Source of the DNA: RH-AL1 sp965214415
GTDB taxonomy: Bacteria; Pseudomonadota; Alphaproteobacteria; Rhizobiales; Beijerinckiaceae
Assembly (NCBI GenBank): GCA_965214415.1
Contig: CBDCBQ010000003.1
Location: 3,534,001 to 3,598,000 of the forward strand
Length of the DNA stretch: 64,000 bases
Reading direction: 5' to 3'
Positions within the stretch are counted from its first letter, which is position 1. The number at the start of each line of letters is the position of its first letter. Below, in pieces: positions 35,428 to 45,496 of this stretch. A model generated the notes under the pieces. It saw only the letters and a list, made by a program, of their open reading frames with translations, did no database searches and was not told where the DNA came from. Position numbers and translations under genes: made by a program.

Positions 35428-37850
35428 CCTCTCAGCGCCGCGCCGGTCTTCTTGCCGACGTCGGCGACGATCTTGTTGGCGACGGACTCGATCTCGACAT
35501 CTGTCAGCGTCTTCTCGCGCGGCTGGATGGTCGCCGTGACCGCCACGGATTTCTTGCCGTCCGGCACGCCCGCTCCCCGATATATATCGAAGACCGCGAC
35601 GTCCGCGATGAGCGCCTTGTCCGCCCCCGCGACCGCCCGGACGATATCGCCGGCCGCCACCACGTCGTCGACGATGAACGCGAAGTCGCGTTCGAGCGGC
35701 ATGAAGTCGGGCAGATCGAGGCGCGCGCGAGTCTTGGTGGGCTTCGATTTCGACGCCGGTATGTCGTCGAGGATCAGCTCGAAGCCAACGACCGGCCCAG
35801 CGACGTCGAGCGCGGCGAGGATGCGCGGGTGCAGCTCGCCGAATTGCCCGACCAGCGTCTTTGGGCCGAAGCGCAGCACCGCGGAGCGCCCGGGATGGAA
35901 TGCCGCCGAGGCGCCGGCGACGACCTGCAAGCCGCCAGTCGGCACGCCGAGCGCGGCGAGCAGCGCCATCGCGTCGGCCTTGGTATCGAACACGTCGACC
36001 GCCGCGGCCGCGCCCGCCCAATGGCGCCCGGCTCCCGTCGGCTTCGACGTCCCGGCGCGCACGGCCGCCGCCGCGACCCGCTGGTCATTCTCGCCGAAGC
36101 CGCGAAAGACCTGGCCGACCTCGAAGAGGCCGAGGTCGGCGAAGCCGCGCGAAGCGTTGCGGCCCAGCGCCGCGACGAGGCCCGGCAGCAGGCTCGGCCT
36201 CATGTGCGAGAGATCGGCGGCGATCGGGTTGGCTAGCGGTAGCGGCGCTCGTCCCTCGCCGAACAACTCGGCTTGCGTCGCCGACACGAACGACCAAGTG
36301 ACCGCCTCAACAAGGCCGCTCGCGGCCAGCGCGCGCTTTGCTTGCCGCGTGCGTCGCTGCAGCGGGGTGAGGATCGCGGCCGCGACGTGCTCGGAGGCGC
36401 GCGAGAGCGGGCGCGGCATCACCCGGTCGACGCCGGCGATGCGAACGACTTCCTCGACGAGATCGGCCTTGCCCTCGATGTCGGGGCGCCACGAGGGGGC
36501 GCGGGCGAACAAGGTTTCGGCGTTGCCGGCCGAGCGCGCCAGCTCGAAGCCGAGCGCCTGGAGAATCTTGCCGATCTCGGCGGCGGGCAGCTCAAGCCCG
36601 GTGAGCCGCGCGACCTCGCTTTCGGGAAAGAGGATGCGCACGTCGGGCACCGGCACCGTGCCGGAGAGCGCGATGGCCGAGGCCTCGCCGCCGCAGAGGT
36701 CGAGGACGAGCTTGGTGGCGAGCTCGAGCCCGGGCAGGCAGAAGGCCGGGTCAACGCCGCGCTCGAAGCGGTAGCGCGCATCCGAGACGATGCCGAGCTT
36801 GCGGCCGGTGGCGGCGACGTTGCTCGGGCTCCACAGCGCGGACTCGATGAGGACGTCGGTCGTCGTCTCGTCGCAGCCGGTCGCCTCGCCGCCCATGATG
36901 CCGGCGATCGACACGGGCCCCGTGTCGTCAGCGATGACGACCATCGTCTCGTCGAGCTTGTAGGTCTTGCCATCGAGCGCGACGAGGCTCTCGCCGGCGC
37001 GGGCTCGCCGCACGACGAGATCGCCGGCGACCTTCGCGGCATCGAACACATGCAGCGGCCGCGCCCGGTCGAACGCCAGGAAATTGGTGACGTCGACGAG
37101 CGCATTGATTGGACGCAGGCCGATCGAGCGGAGCCGCGCCTGCAGCCAGTCCGGGCTCGGGCCGTTGCGAACGTCCGTAACGCGTCGCAGCGCGAAGGCC
37201 GGCGCCAGCGACGGCTCGTCGAGGTCGAGCCGAGCGGGCGATAGGCGCCCCGCCGTGGCATCGATCGCCGTGACGGCGACGGTGGTCGCGCGGCCGAGGC
37301 CCACCGCCGCGAGGTCGCGGGCGATGCCGGCGACGCCCATCGCGTCAGGCCGGTTCGGCGTCAGGTTGATCTCGATCACCGGATCGTCGAGGCCGGCATA
37401 GCGCGAGTAAGGCACACCGATGGGAGCGTCCGCCGGCAGGTCGAGAATACCTTCGTGGTCTTCCGACAGCTCGAGCTCAGCGGCCGAGCACAGCATGCCG
37501 TTCGAGTCGACGCCGCGAATGACGCCGGCGGCCAGCCGCGTCTTCTTGCCGGGGATGAAGGTGCCGACGGGCGAGAACACCGACCGCATGCCGGTCCGCG
37601 CGTTGGGCGCGCCGCAGACGACCTGCACGGGCTTGCCGTCGCCGGCATCGACCGAGCAGACCCTCAACCGATCGGCGTTCGGGTGTGGCTTCGCCTCGAT
37701 GACCGCGGCGACAATGAACCCGGCGAGCGCCGCGGCCGGATCGACGACGTGCTCGACCTCCAGGCCGATCCGCGTCAGGGTATCGACGATCCCCGCCAGG
37801 TCGGCGGAGGTGTCGAGGTGGTCTTTCAGCCAGGAGAGCGTGAACTTCAT
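35424..37850 (-). CDS. pheT: Phenylalanyl-tRNA synthetase beta subunit
   Basis: The protein has 808 aa, starting MKFTLSWLKDHLDT at ATG 37850. PheT forms the alpha2-beta2 enzyme with PheS and carries the editing site. Domains are visible in order: the N-terminal EMAP-type tRNA-binding domain (about 40-150, with VVCGAPNAR), B3/B4 editing (about 210-380), B5 (about 400-475) and the C-terminal ferredoxin-fold anticodon-binding domain (about 715-808, with FMPLERDFAFIVD). pheS, normally next to it, is not in this window. Upstream is cdd on the other strand. Confidence 0.96.
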   Translation of the reverse strand: MKFTLSWLKDHLDTSADLAGIVDTLTRIGLEVEHVVDPAAALAGFIVAAVIEAKPHPNADRLRVCSVDAGDGKPVQVVCGAPNARTGMRSVFSPVGTFIPGKKTRLAAGVIRGVDSNGMLCSAAELELSEDHEGILDLPADAPIGVPYSRYAGLDDPVIEINLTPNRPDAMGVAGIARDLAAVGLGRATTVAVTAIDATAGRLSPARLDLDEPSLAPAFALRRVTDVRNGPSPDWLQARLRSIGLRPINALVDVTNFLAFDRARPLHVFDAAKVAGDLVVRRARAGESLVALDGKTYKLDETMVVIADDTGPVSIAGIMGGEATGCDETTTDVLIESALWSPSNVAATGRKLGIVSDARYRFERGVDPAFCLPGLELATKLVLDLCGGEASAIALSGTVPVPDVRILFPESEVARLTGLELPAAEIGKILQALGFELARSAGNAETLFARAPSWRPDIEGKADLVEEVVRIAGVDRVMPRPLSRASEHVAAAILTPLQRRTRQAKRALAASGLVEAVTWSFVSATQAELFGEGRAPLPLANPIAADLSHMRPSLLPGLVAALGRNASRGFADLGLFEVGQVFRGFGENDQRVAAAAVRAGTSKPTGAGRHWAGAAAAVDVFDTKADAMALLAALGVPTGGLQVVAGASAAFHPGRSAVLRFGPKTLVGQFGELHPRILAALDVAGPVVGFELILDDIPASKSKPTKTRARLDLPDFMPLERDFAFIVDDVVAAGDIVRAVAGADKALIADVAVFDIYRGAGVPDGKKSVAVTATIQPREKTLTDVEIESVANKIVADVGKKTGAALRG

Positions 37851-37994
37851 GGAGGCTCGGACGGGGCGCCGGCAGGGCGCGGTGATTGGGGGCGCGGGTT
37901 TTGAGGGCGCGGTGGCAGGACGCGCGGCGACGCGTGGCGCGGCGGCTCTTCTAGGCAAGTTGTGCTCGATTGACCAGCTTGGGGTGCGCGCGGC

Positions 37995-38417
37995 GTGAGC
38001 GCCGACGACCCGGCGATCGCACTGGACCTGCTAGCGGCCGCCCTCGCCGCTCAGCAAAACGCCTATGCGCCCTACTCGAACTTCGCGGTCGGCGCCGCCG
38101 TGCGGACCGCATCTGGGGCAATCTTCGCCGGGTGCAACGCCGAGAACGCCGCCTATCCCGTGGGCACCTGCGCCGAGGCTGGCGCGATCGCTGCAATGGT
38201 CGCGGCGGGGGAGCGACGCATCGTCGAGGCTCTGGTGGTCGGCGATGGCGAGGCGCTCGTCACGCCCTGCGGCGCCTGCCGTCAACGCCTGCGTGAGTTC
38301 GCGGACGCCGCTTTATTTGTCCATGTCGCCTGCCGTGGTGGCGTCCGCGCGACCTTCACGCTCGAAACGCTGCTTCCGTACGCCTTCGGCCCATCGATGT
38401 CTCAAGACGTTGCGTAA
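37995..38417 (+). CDS. cdd: Cytidine deaminase
   Basis: The protein has 140 aa from GTG 37995. It deaminates cytidine and deoxycytidine to uridine forms in pyrimidine salvage. The zinc site is complete: GTCAEAGAI (Cys and catalytic Glu) and TPCGACRQRL (two Cys). YAPYSNFAVGAA and GCNAENAAYPV mark the substrate side. The length is typical of the tetrameric family. It is divergent from pheT, 144 bases away. Confidence 0.95.
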   Translation: MSADDPAIALDLLAAALAAQQNAYAPYSNFAVGAAVRTASGAIFAGCNAENAAYPVGTCAEAGAIAAMVAAGERRIVEALVVGDGEALVTPCGACRQRLREFADAALFVHVACRGGVRATFTLETLLPYAFGPSMSQDVA

Positions 38418-38509
38418 TAGACATAAGTATAAGTCCTTCCCATACGTCAGGATCAACAGATTCACTAGAATGAAAGGCATACCTTTTTAACATTTGACCG
38501 ACTACAAGA

Positions 38510-40735
38510 ATGCAAGTTCTCGTATCGAGTGCCAGACGAATGTCGCAAGCCGTCGAGACGTCTCTGAACGAGCGGGATCGCGCGGCGTTCGCCGAGCGGC
38601 TTGTCACCGAGGGTACCGTCCGCGAGGCTGCCTTGCAGCGGATCGTCGTCCTGGCGACGCGGCTTCTGGGAGTGTCGTCGGCGGCGGTGACCATCGTCGG
38701 CGTGGACCGACTCTGGTTCGAGACCGCGGTCGGCCTGACGGTGACCGCGACTCCTCGACTCGAAACGTTCGGAAGCCACGTGATCGAGACGGATAAGGTC
38801 CTCGTTGTCCGCGACGCACGCGAGGATCCGCGCTTCCGCGATTTCGAGTCGGTCCGCGAACGACAGATCTGCTTTTATGCCGGTGCCCCCCTGCGCACGT
38901 CGGACGGACTGCGCATAGGTGCCTTTTGCATCACCGATACGCGGCCTCGCGCGCCCCTGACCGCGCTCGAGGAGCAGATCCTCAAGGACTTCGCCGAGAT
39001 CGCGATGAGCGAGATCGAGAGCCGCCGGGCGCGCATGCTGAACGGCATCCTGAAGGGGATTTCCGATACCGTCGGTGCCGCGCTGATCTGTACCCGCGAC
39101 GACGGTACGATCGTCTTCGTGAACCCAGGCGCCGAGCGATTGCTCGGCTACGGGAGCCACGAGCTGATCGGCCGCCCCGTCGTGTCGATCGTCCCACCAC
39201 GCTTCGCGGCGGCACACAACATCGGCATGGCGCGCGTCGCCGGAGGAGCCCCCTCGAAGCTGAGCGGCAAGACCTTCGAAACGATCGTGCTTCGCAAGGA
39301 CGGCCGCGAGGTGCCGGTCGATCTCGGCCTTTCCGTTTGGCGCGACGAAGGCGGCTTGAAGTTCGCCTCGACGATGCGCGACATCACCGAGCGCAAGCAG
39401 CGCGAAGAGCGCCTCAGCCGCCTCGCGTTGTACGATCCTCTGACCGGGCTGATCCGCGCCAACGAGTTCAAACGCAAGTCCTCGGTCCACCTCGAGGAGG
39501 GCGGCAGCGCGACCGTTCTGCTCCTCGAGATCGACGGGCTGCAGGGCGTCAACGATGGCTTCGGGCATCTGACGGGCGACGCGCTGATCCAGGCGGTCTC
39601 GATCCGGCTTGTCGCCGCCGTGCCGCACGGGTCGAAGCTGGCGCGATGGAGCGGCAACGTCTTCGCCGTTCTGCTGCGCCAGCACGATCCGTTCAAGGCG
39701 CGCGAGTGCGGCAACGATATCGAGATGGCGCTGGCGGAGCCGTTCGCGATCAACGGCCACACGATCGTCATCGGGGCCTCCATCGGCGCGGCGATGGCTC
39801 CGGATCATGCCGAGACATCGGACGACCTGGTCGCCGCCGCCGACTTGGCGCTGCATCGCGCCAAGAGCGATCAAGGCAACCGCTTCCGGATGTTCGAACG
39901 GGCGATGCGGACGGAAAGCGCCGCGCGCCGCGTGCTGCGCGACGAGGTCCGCCGGGCGCTCGATTGCAACGAACTCGTGCTTTTTTATCAACCGCAGGTC
40001 TCGCTCGCGACAGGCGCGATCGTCGGCGCCGAGGCGCTGATGCGGTGGCGTCACCCCGAGCGTGGTCTTCTGTTGCCGGGCACCTTCATTCCGGCGATGG
40101 ACGACAGCGCGCTCGCCCTTCACACGGGCTGGTGGAGCCTCGATCAGGCCTGCCGGCAGATCGTCGCCTGGCGCGCCGAAGGTCGGCCGACGTTGCGCGT
40201 CAGCGTGAACCTGTTCGCCGCGCAGCTGCGCTTCGGGGGGCTCAAGACGGTGGTCGCCGACCTCCTTGCTCATTACGCGATCACGCCAGGCGAACTCGAG
40301 CTCGAGGTCCGCGAAACGATCGCCCATCAGGACGAGGAGGCGGTGATCTCGACCCTGCGCGACCTCCGCGCGCTCGGGGTGGGCATCGCGCTCGACGACT
40401 TCGGGACGGGTTACGCCTCGCTCAGCACGCTGAAGCGGATGCCGGTGTCCACCATCAAGATCGATCAGAGCTTCGTGCGCGGGCTGGCCGAGGCGGACCG
40501 GCATGATGCGGCGATCACCGCCGCCATCCTTGGCGTCGGCCGCGATCTCGGTATCGACGTCGTCGCCGAGGGGATCGAGACGGACGCGCAGGCGGCGGCT
40601 CTCGCGAGGATGGGGTGCCCAACTGGGCAGGGCCACCTGTTCGGGCGGCCGGTCGCCCCCGATCTTCTCTTCGCGCCGGCGCGTCTCCGCGCCGAGTCGA
40701 TCACCCGCCGCAAGATTGCGACGCGGCGGCGATGA
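38510..40735 (+). CDS. GAF-PAS-GGDEF-EAL signalling protein, probably c-di-GMP phosphodiesterase
   Basis: The protein has 741 aa from ATG 38510 (a second ATG lies at 38540). A GAF sensor (about 35-165) precedes a PAS domain (about 175-290, VNPGAERLLGYGSHELIGR), then a GGDEF domain whose signature is degenerate: LARWSGNVFAVLL (about 378) replaces RxGGDEF. The EAL domain (about 465-715) looks active: EALMRW, ELEVRE, DDFGTGYASL, IKIDQSFV and VAEGIET. It probably degrades c-di-GMP, with the GGDEF part serving as a GTP sensor or structural element. It is cytoplasmic with no membrane segment. Confidence 0.9.
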   Translation: MQVLVSSARRMSQAVETSLNERDRAAFAERLVTEGTVREAALQRIVVLATRLLGVSSAAVTIVGVDRLWFETAVGLTVTATPRLETFGSHVIETDKVLVVRDAREDPRFRDFESVRERQICFYAGAPLRTSDGLRIGAFCITDTRPRAPLTALEEQILKDFAEIAMSEIESRRARMLNGILKGISDTVGAALICTRDDGTIVFVNPGAERLLGYGSHELIGRPVVSIVPPRFAAAHNIGMARVAGGAPSKLSGKTFETIVLRKDGREVPVDLGLSVWRDEGGLKFASTMRDITERKQREERLSRLALYDPLTGLIRANEFKRKSSVHLEEGGSATVLLLEIDGLQGVNDGFGHLTGDALIQAVSIRLVAAVPHGSKLARWSGNVFAVLLRQHDPFKARECGNDIEMALAEPFAINGHTIVIGASIGAAMAPDHAETSDDLVAAADLALHRAKSDQGNRFRMFERAMRTESAARRVLRDEVRRALDCNELVLFYQPQVSLATGAIVGAEALMRWRHPERGLLLPGTFIPAMDDSALALHTGWWSLDQACRQIVAWRAEGRPTLRVSVNLFAAQLRFGGLKTVVADLLAHYAITPGELELEVRETIAHQDEEAVISTLRDLRALGVGIALDDFGTGYASLSTLKRMPVSTIKIDQSFVRGLAEADRHDAAITAAILGVGRDLGIDVVAEGIETDAQAAALARMGCPTGQGHLFGRPVAPDLLFAPARLRAESITRRKIATRRR

Positions 40736-40788
40736 TTTACCACGATTGCTGGTAGCCAGTCGCCAATAGCGGCGCTAAAGAAAAGCGG

Positions 40789-41091
40789 GTGAGCAGACCT
40801 AACTTCTTCGTATTCGAGAATAATTCTAAAGGCGTGATCTTGGCGCTTCCCTTCGAAGCCCACACGATTCAAGTGATTGTCACCCGAAATGGTTTTTTGA
40901 ATTACTTTAAACTGCCAGACGTCGAACCGGATTCGTTGAAATCCTGGGCGCGGCGGAATATCGGCCCGCTGAGTCAAATCGCCTGGTTCGCGTATGACCA
41001 GGGCCGCTACCAGGAGCGCACGGTTGCGACCAACCTCGTGCGTCAGCTCGAGATCGATATCGACAAGTTCGTCGGCTGGGCGTTCGTCTGA
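40789..41091 (+). CDS. Small protein of unknown function, low GC
   Basis: The protein has 100 aa from GTG. I do not recognise a family. It has several aromatic residues and an alternating strand/helix pattern (VILALPFEAHTIQVIVTRNG, then AWFAYDQGRYQERTV). Its first 150 bases have a markedly lower GC content than neighbouring genes. No clear ribosome binding site is seen. It lies alone between two converging neighbours, so its transcription source is not obvious. Confidence 0.5.
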   Translation: MSRPNFFVFENNSKGVILALPFEAHTIQVIVTRNGFLNYFKLPDVEPDSLKSWARRNIGPLSQIAWFAYDQGRYQERTVATNLVRQLEIDIDKFVGWAFV

Positions 41092-41106
41092 GCGACGCGC
41101 CCGGGA

Positions 41107-41418
41107 TCAGAGCGTGTCGAGCTTTTCGAAGTGCTCGGCGAGAAGATAGTAGAAGGTGAGTCGCGACTTGGTGCGGTCCGCCTTCATGGTCTGGCAGACA
41201 GCCTTGATGGCGCCGTCGAGATCGCCGCTCTCGAGCTTGAGCTTCTTCTTCAAGAAGTTGTCGCGCACGCGGCCGAGCTCGACCGGGTCGGAGCAGGCGA
41301 CGTATTTGGCGTCGGGCTTGCTCATGACCAGCTGGTAGGTCTTGGCGAGTCGCGTGACTGCCGCCTCGTTGATCGGCTTCGTTGTATATTTCTTGATATC
41401 TGCGACATGGTCGGACAT
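41107..41418 (-). CDS. DUF2853 family protein
   Basis: The protein has 103 aa. Family features are MSDHVADIKKYTTKPINEAAV at the start, the central KYVACSDPVELGRVRDNFLK, and AVCQTMKADRTKSRLTFYY near the end. A helical fold is expected. The family is found in alpha- and gammaproteobacteria and has no assigned function. It is a single gene, divergent from the PPK2 gene. Confidence 0.88.
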   Translation of the reverse strand: MSDHVADIKKYTTKPINEAAVTRLAKTYQLVMSKPDAKYVACSDPVELGRVRDNFLKKKLKLESGDLDGAIKAVCQTMKADRTKSRLTFYYLLAEHFEKLDTL

Positions 41419-41560
41419 CGGCGCTCTCTTCCATGGTGCGCGAGTCTGTCGAATCCCGCCTTCGTACGGACACCGAGCATGTCATTGGATCGTGCACCGG
41501 TAAACCAGGCGCGCGTCGAAGTCTGGGGACCGACGACAAAGACTGGCGGAGGGACGGCGG

Positions 41561-42469
<909 letters not shown>

Positions 42470-42485
42470 GCCTCGCTGGTAGCGC

Positions 42486-42502
42486 ATGGGGCCGCGCCCC
42501 AT
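42486..42502 (+). promoter_or_regulatory. Perfect hairpin between PPK2 gene and copA
   Basis: ATGGGGC-cgc-GCCCCAT is a 7-bp perfect inverted repeat ending ten bases before the copA start. It may end PPK2 transcripts or be an operator or leader hairpin for copA. It does not look like the CueR operator. Confidence 0.45.
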
Positions 42503-42511
42503 ATCGCAAGT

Positions 42512-44971
42512 ATGACCAGAGGCATTCTCCCGACCACCGAAACCTCCGCGAGCTTCTTCGTCGACGGCCTCAATTGCGGCTCTTGCGTGCGGCGCGCCGA
42601 GACCGCGATCGGCAAGGTGGCAGGCATCGAGCGAGCCAGCGTGAGCCTGGCGACGAAGCGCGCCGACGTGACGCTGTCGTCGGATGCCGAACGAACCGAG
42701 GTGTTGGCGTCTGTCGATCACGCGCTGGCCGATGCCGGCTATCCCATCGCCGCGCGGAAGCTCGAGATCGTCGTCGACGGCATGAGTTGCGCCTCCTGCG
42801 CAGGGCGCGTCGAACGCGCGGTCGCCGCCGTGCCGGGCGTACGCGCGGCGGCCGTCAATCTCGCGACGAAGCGCGCGACGGTCGAGGCCGCCGGCTTCGT
42901 CGAGCAGCAAACCATCGCGGATGCGATCGTCGGCGCTGGCTACAAGCCGCGCTCGCTCGAGGCGGCGCGTTCGAATGGCCCGGAGGATGAGACCGGCCCG
43001 CTGCTGCGCGATCTCGCCGCGGCGGCGCTGCTCACGCTGCCTGTCATGGTCCTCGAGATGGGCGCGCACATGGTGCCGACGCTGGCGCCATTCACCGACG
43101 CGCCGGCGGCGCGCATCCTTGCCTTCGTGCTGACGAGCCTCGTCCTGGCTGGGCCGGGGCTTCGCTTCTATCGACACGGCCTGCCGGCGCTGGCGCGGCT
43201 CGCGCCCGACATGAACTCGCTCGTCGTGCTCGGCGCCACGGCGGCCTGGGGCTATTCGACGATCGCCACTTTCGCGCCGCGTCTGCTGCCTGCCGGCACG
43301 GACGCCGTGTACTTCGAGGCGGCGGCCGTGATCGTCACGCTGATCCTGCTCGGTCGGCTGCTCGAGGCGCGCGCCAAGGGCCGTGCCGGCGCGGCGATCG
43401 AGCGGCTGATCGGCCTGCGCGCGAAGACGGCGCGGGTGGAGCGCGATGGCGCCTTCGCCGACGTGCCGCTCGACGAGGTCCGCGCGGGCGATCTCGTGCA
43501 GGTGCGCCCCGGCGAGACCGTGCCGGTCGACGGCACGCTCGCGGAGGGCTCGTCCCTCGTCGACGAATCCATGCTGACCGGCGAACCGTCCCCGGTCCGA
43601 AAGGCGTTGGGCGCAGCCGTTACCGGCGGCACGCTGAACACCACCGGCAGCTTCACCTTCCGTGTCGACAAGGTCGGCGCGGACACGACGCTGGCCTCGA
43701 TCATCCGCATGGTCGAGGACGCACAGGGCGCCAAGTTGCCGATCCAGGCGCTGGTCGATCGTGTCACGCAATGGTTCGTGCCGGCCATCCTCGCCATCGC
43801 GGCCGTGACGTTCGTCGCCTGGCTTGCGCTCGGCCCGCAGCCGGCGCTGAGCCGGGCAATCGTCGAGGCGGTCGCCGTGCTGATCGTCGCCTGCCCGTGC
43901 GCGATGGGTCTCGCGACGCCGGTCTCGATCATGGTCGGCACAGGCCGCGCGGCCGAACTCGGCGTGCTGTTTCGCAGGGGCGACGCCCTGCAGACGCTGC
44001 GCGACGCCAAGACGATCGCGTTCGACAAGACCGGCACGCTGACGGAGGGGCGCCCGCGCCTGACCGACCTCGGACTCGCCGAGGGCTTTTCGCGCGAGGA
44101 CGTCCTCGCCGCCGTGGCGGCGGTGGAGGCCAAGTCGGAGCACCCGATCGCGGCGGCGCTGGTCGCGGCGGCGAAGGATGCGAACCTCACGGTGCCGGCG
44201 GCGAGCGGTTTCGAGGCCCGCCCCGGCTATGGCGTCGTCGCCGAGGTCGCGGGGCGCGTGGTGATGGTCGGCGCCGCGCGCATGATGGCCGAGGCCGGGC
44301 TCGACACGTCGCGCTTCGCCGACCAGGCCGCGCGACTGGCCGATCAGGCGCGCACGCCGCTTTACGCGGCGATCGACGGCAGGCTCGCGGCGCTGCTCGC
44401 CGTCGCCGATCCCGTTCGGTCGACGAGCGCGGCGGCGATCCGGGCGCTGCACGCGCAAGGCTTGCGGGTCGCGATGGTCACCGGCGACGATGCCCGCACG
44501 GCCCAGGCGGTGGCGCGCACGCTCGGGATCGACCTGGTCGTCGCCGACGTGCTGCCCGCCGGCAAGGTCGCGGCGATCGAGAGCTTCGGTCGTGGCATCG
44601 CTTTTGTCGGAGACGGCATCAACGATGCCCCCGCGCTGGCCGCCGCCGATGTCGGCGTGGCGATCGGCACCGGCACCGATGTCGCGGTCGAGAGCGCCGA
44701 CGTGGTGCTGATGTCGGGCGATCTCGCCGGGGTCGCGACCGCTGTCGCGCTGTCGCGCGCGACGATCCGCAACATCCGCCAGAACCTGGTATGGGCGTTC
44801 GGCTACAACGTCGTCCTGATCCCCGTAGCCGCCGGCGCGCTCTACCCTGCCTTCGGGTTGACCCTCTCGCCGATGCTGGCGGCCGGCGCGATGGCGCTGT
44901 CGAGTGTGTTCGTCGTGACCAACGCATTGCGGCTGAAGCGATTTGTGGGTCCCGACACGCGAGCACATTAG
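42512..44971 (+). CDS. copA: Copper-exporting P1B-type ATPase with two HMA domains
   Basis: The protein has 819 aa. Two metal-binding domains start with GLNCGSC (19-25) and GMSCASC (90-96). Around residue 460 is the membrane metal motif CPC, in IVACPCAMGLATPVS. The phosphorylation site is in FDKTGTLTEG (about 505), SEHPIA is the HP motif, and GDGINDAPALAAADVG is near the C-terminus. The CPC motif with later helices fits the P1B-1 Cu+ exporter. The gene product pumps copper out of the cytoplasm. No CueR or CsoR regulator is next to it. Confidence 0.94.
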   Translation: MTRGILPTTETSASFFVDGLNCGSCVRRAETAIGKVAGIERASVSLATKRADVTLSSDAERTEVLASVDHALADAGYPIAARKLEIVVDGMSCASCAGRVERAVAAVPGVRAAAVNLATKRATVEAAGFVEQQTIADAIVGAGYKPRSLEAARSNGPEDETGPLLRDLAAAALLTLPVMVLEMGAHMVPTLAPFTDAPAARILAFVLTSLVLAGPGLRFYRHGLPALARLAPDMNSLVVLGATAAWGYSTIATFAPRLLPAGTDAVYFEAAAVIVTLILLGRLLEARAKGRAGAAIERLIGLRAKTARVERDGAFADVPLDEVRAGDLVQVRPGETVPVDGTLAEGSSLVDESMLTGEPSPVRKALGAAVTGGTLNTTGSFTFRVDKVGADTTLASIIRMVEDAQGAKLPIQALVDRVTQWFVPAILAIAAVTFVAWLALGPQPALSRAIVEAVAVLIVACPCAMGLATPVSIMVGTGRAAELGVLFRRGDALQTLRDAKTIAFDKTGTLTEGRPRLTDLGLAEGFSREDVLAAVAAVEAKSEHPIAAALVAAAKDANLTVPAASGFEARPGYGVVAEVAGRVVMVGAARMMAEAGLDTSRFADQAARLADQARTPLYAAIDGRLAALLAVADPVRSTSAAAIRALHAQGLRVAMVTGDDARTAQAVARTLGIDLVVADVLPAGKVAAIESFGRGIAFVGDGINDAPALAAADVGVAIGTGTDVAVESADVVLMSGDLAGVATAVALSRATIRNIRQNLVWAFGYNVVLIPVAAGALYPAFGLTLSPMLAAGAMALSSVFVVTNALRLKRFVGPDTRAH

Positions 44972-45040
44972 AAGCTTGCCAAACTGCCTGCCTGCCCGCT
45001 AATTCGCCAGAGCTGCACCGGTGGTCGGCAGGAGGGGCAC

Positions 45041-45397
45041 ATGGCCTCCTTGAGCGTACGCATCTCGTTGGACCCGGGCGGACGGATCGGCCCGGGCAAG
45101 ATCGATCTCCTGGAGGAGATCGCCGCCTGTGGGTCGATTTCCGGCGCCGGGCGCGCAATGACGATGTCGTATCGGCGCGCCTGGGAGCTCGTCGAGGAGA
45201 TGAACGCGATGTTCGCGGACCCGGTTGTCGAGCGCCAAGTCGGTGGCAAGAACGGCGGCGGCGCCACGCTCACCCCGCTCGGTCTTGCCCTCGTCACCCG
45301 CTATCGCGCGATCGAAAAGGCCGCGCACGAGGTCGCTCGCGGCCACCTCGACCAGCTGCAGAAGGACGTCGCGATCAAGGCGGAGCAAATAGCGTAA
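45041..45397 (+). CDS. ModE-like winged helix-turn-helix regulator
   Basis: The protein has 118 aa and only the N-terminal DNA-binding half of ModE; no molybdate-binding TOBE domains follow. The start (RIGPGKIDLLEEIAACGSIS), the LysR-type recognition helix (SGAGRAMTMSYRRAWELV) and the wing segment (GGKNGGGATLTPLG) are as in ModE N-terminal and related orphan regulators. It sits 69 bases after copA. Such single-domain forms regulate molybdenum-linked or unrelated genes; the target cannot be named. Confidence 0.85.
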   Translation: MASLSVRISLDPGGRIGPGKIDLLEEIAACGSISGAGRAMTMSYRRAWELVEEMNAMFADPVVERQVGGKNGGGATLTPLGLALVTRYRAIEKAAHEVARGHLDQLQKDVAIKAEQIA

Positions 45398-45404
45398 GCC
45401 TTGG

Positions 45405-45487
45405 CGTCGCGAGCGTAGCGAAGCGACTCAGATGAACTCGCTATAAGGTAGCTTTGCTCTGGGTTGCTTCGCTGCGCTCTCGATGAC
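45405..45487. repeat. REP-like intergenic palindrome
   Basis: The left arm (TCGCGAGCGTAGCGAAGCGAC) and the right arm, read on the opposite strand as TCGAGAGCGCAGCGAAGCAAC, match at 17 of about 20 positions. Such GAGCG-AGCGAAGC elements are spread in many alphaproteobacterial genomes. It lies between the converging ModE-like and efeB genes and could end both transcripts as a long hairpin. Confidence 0.65.
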
Positions 45488-45496
45488 GGCGAGGTG

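Noticed and set aside
45041..45397. Molybdate transport operon at the ModE-like gene
   Set aside because: No modABC genes follow, and the protein lacks molybdate-binding domains.
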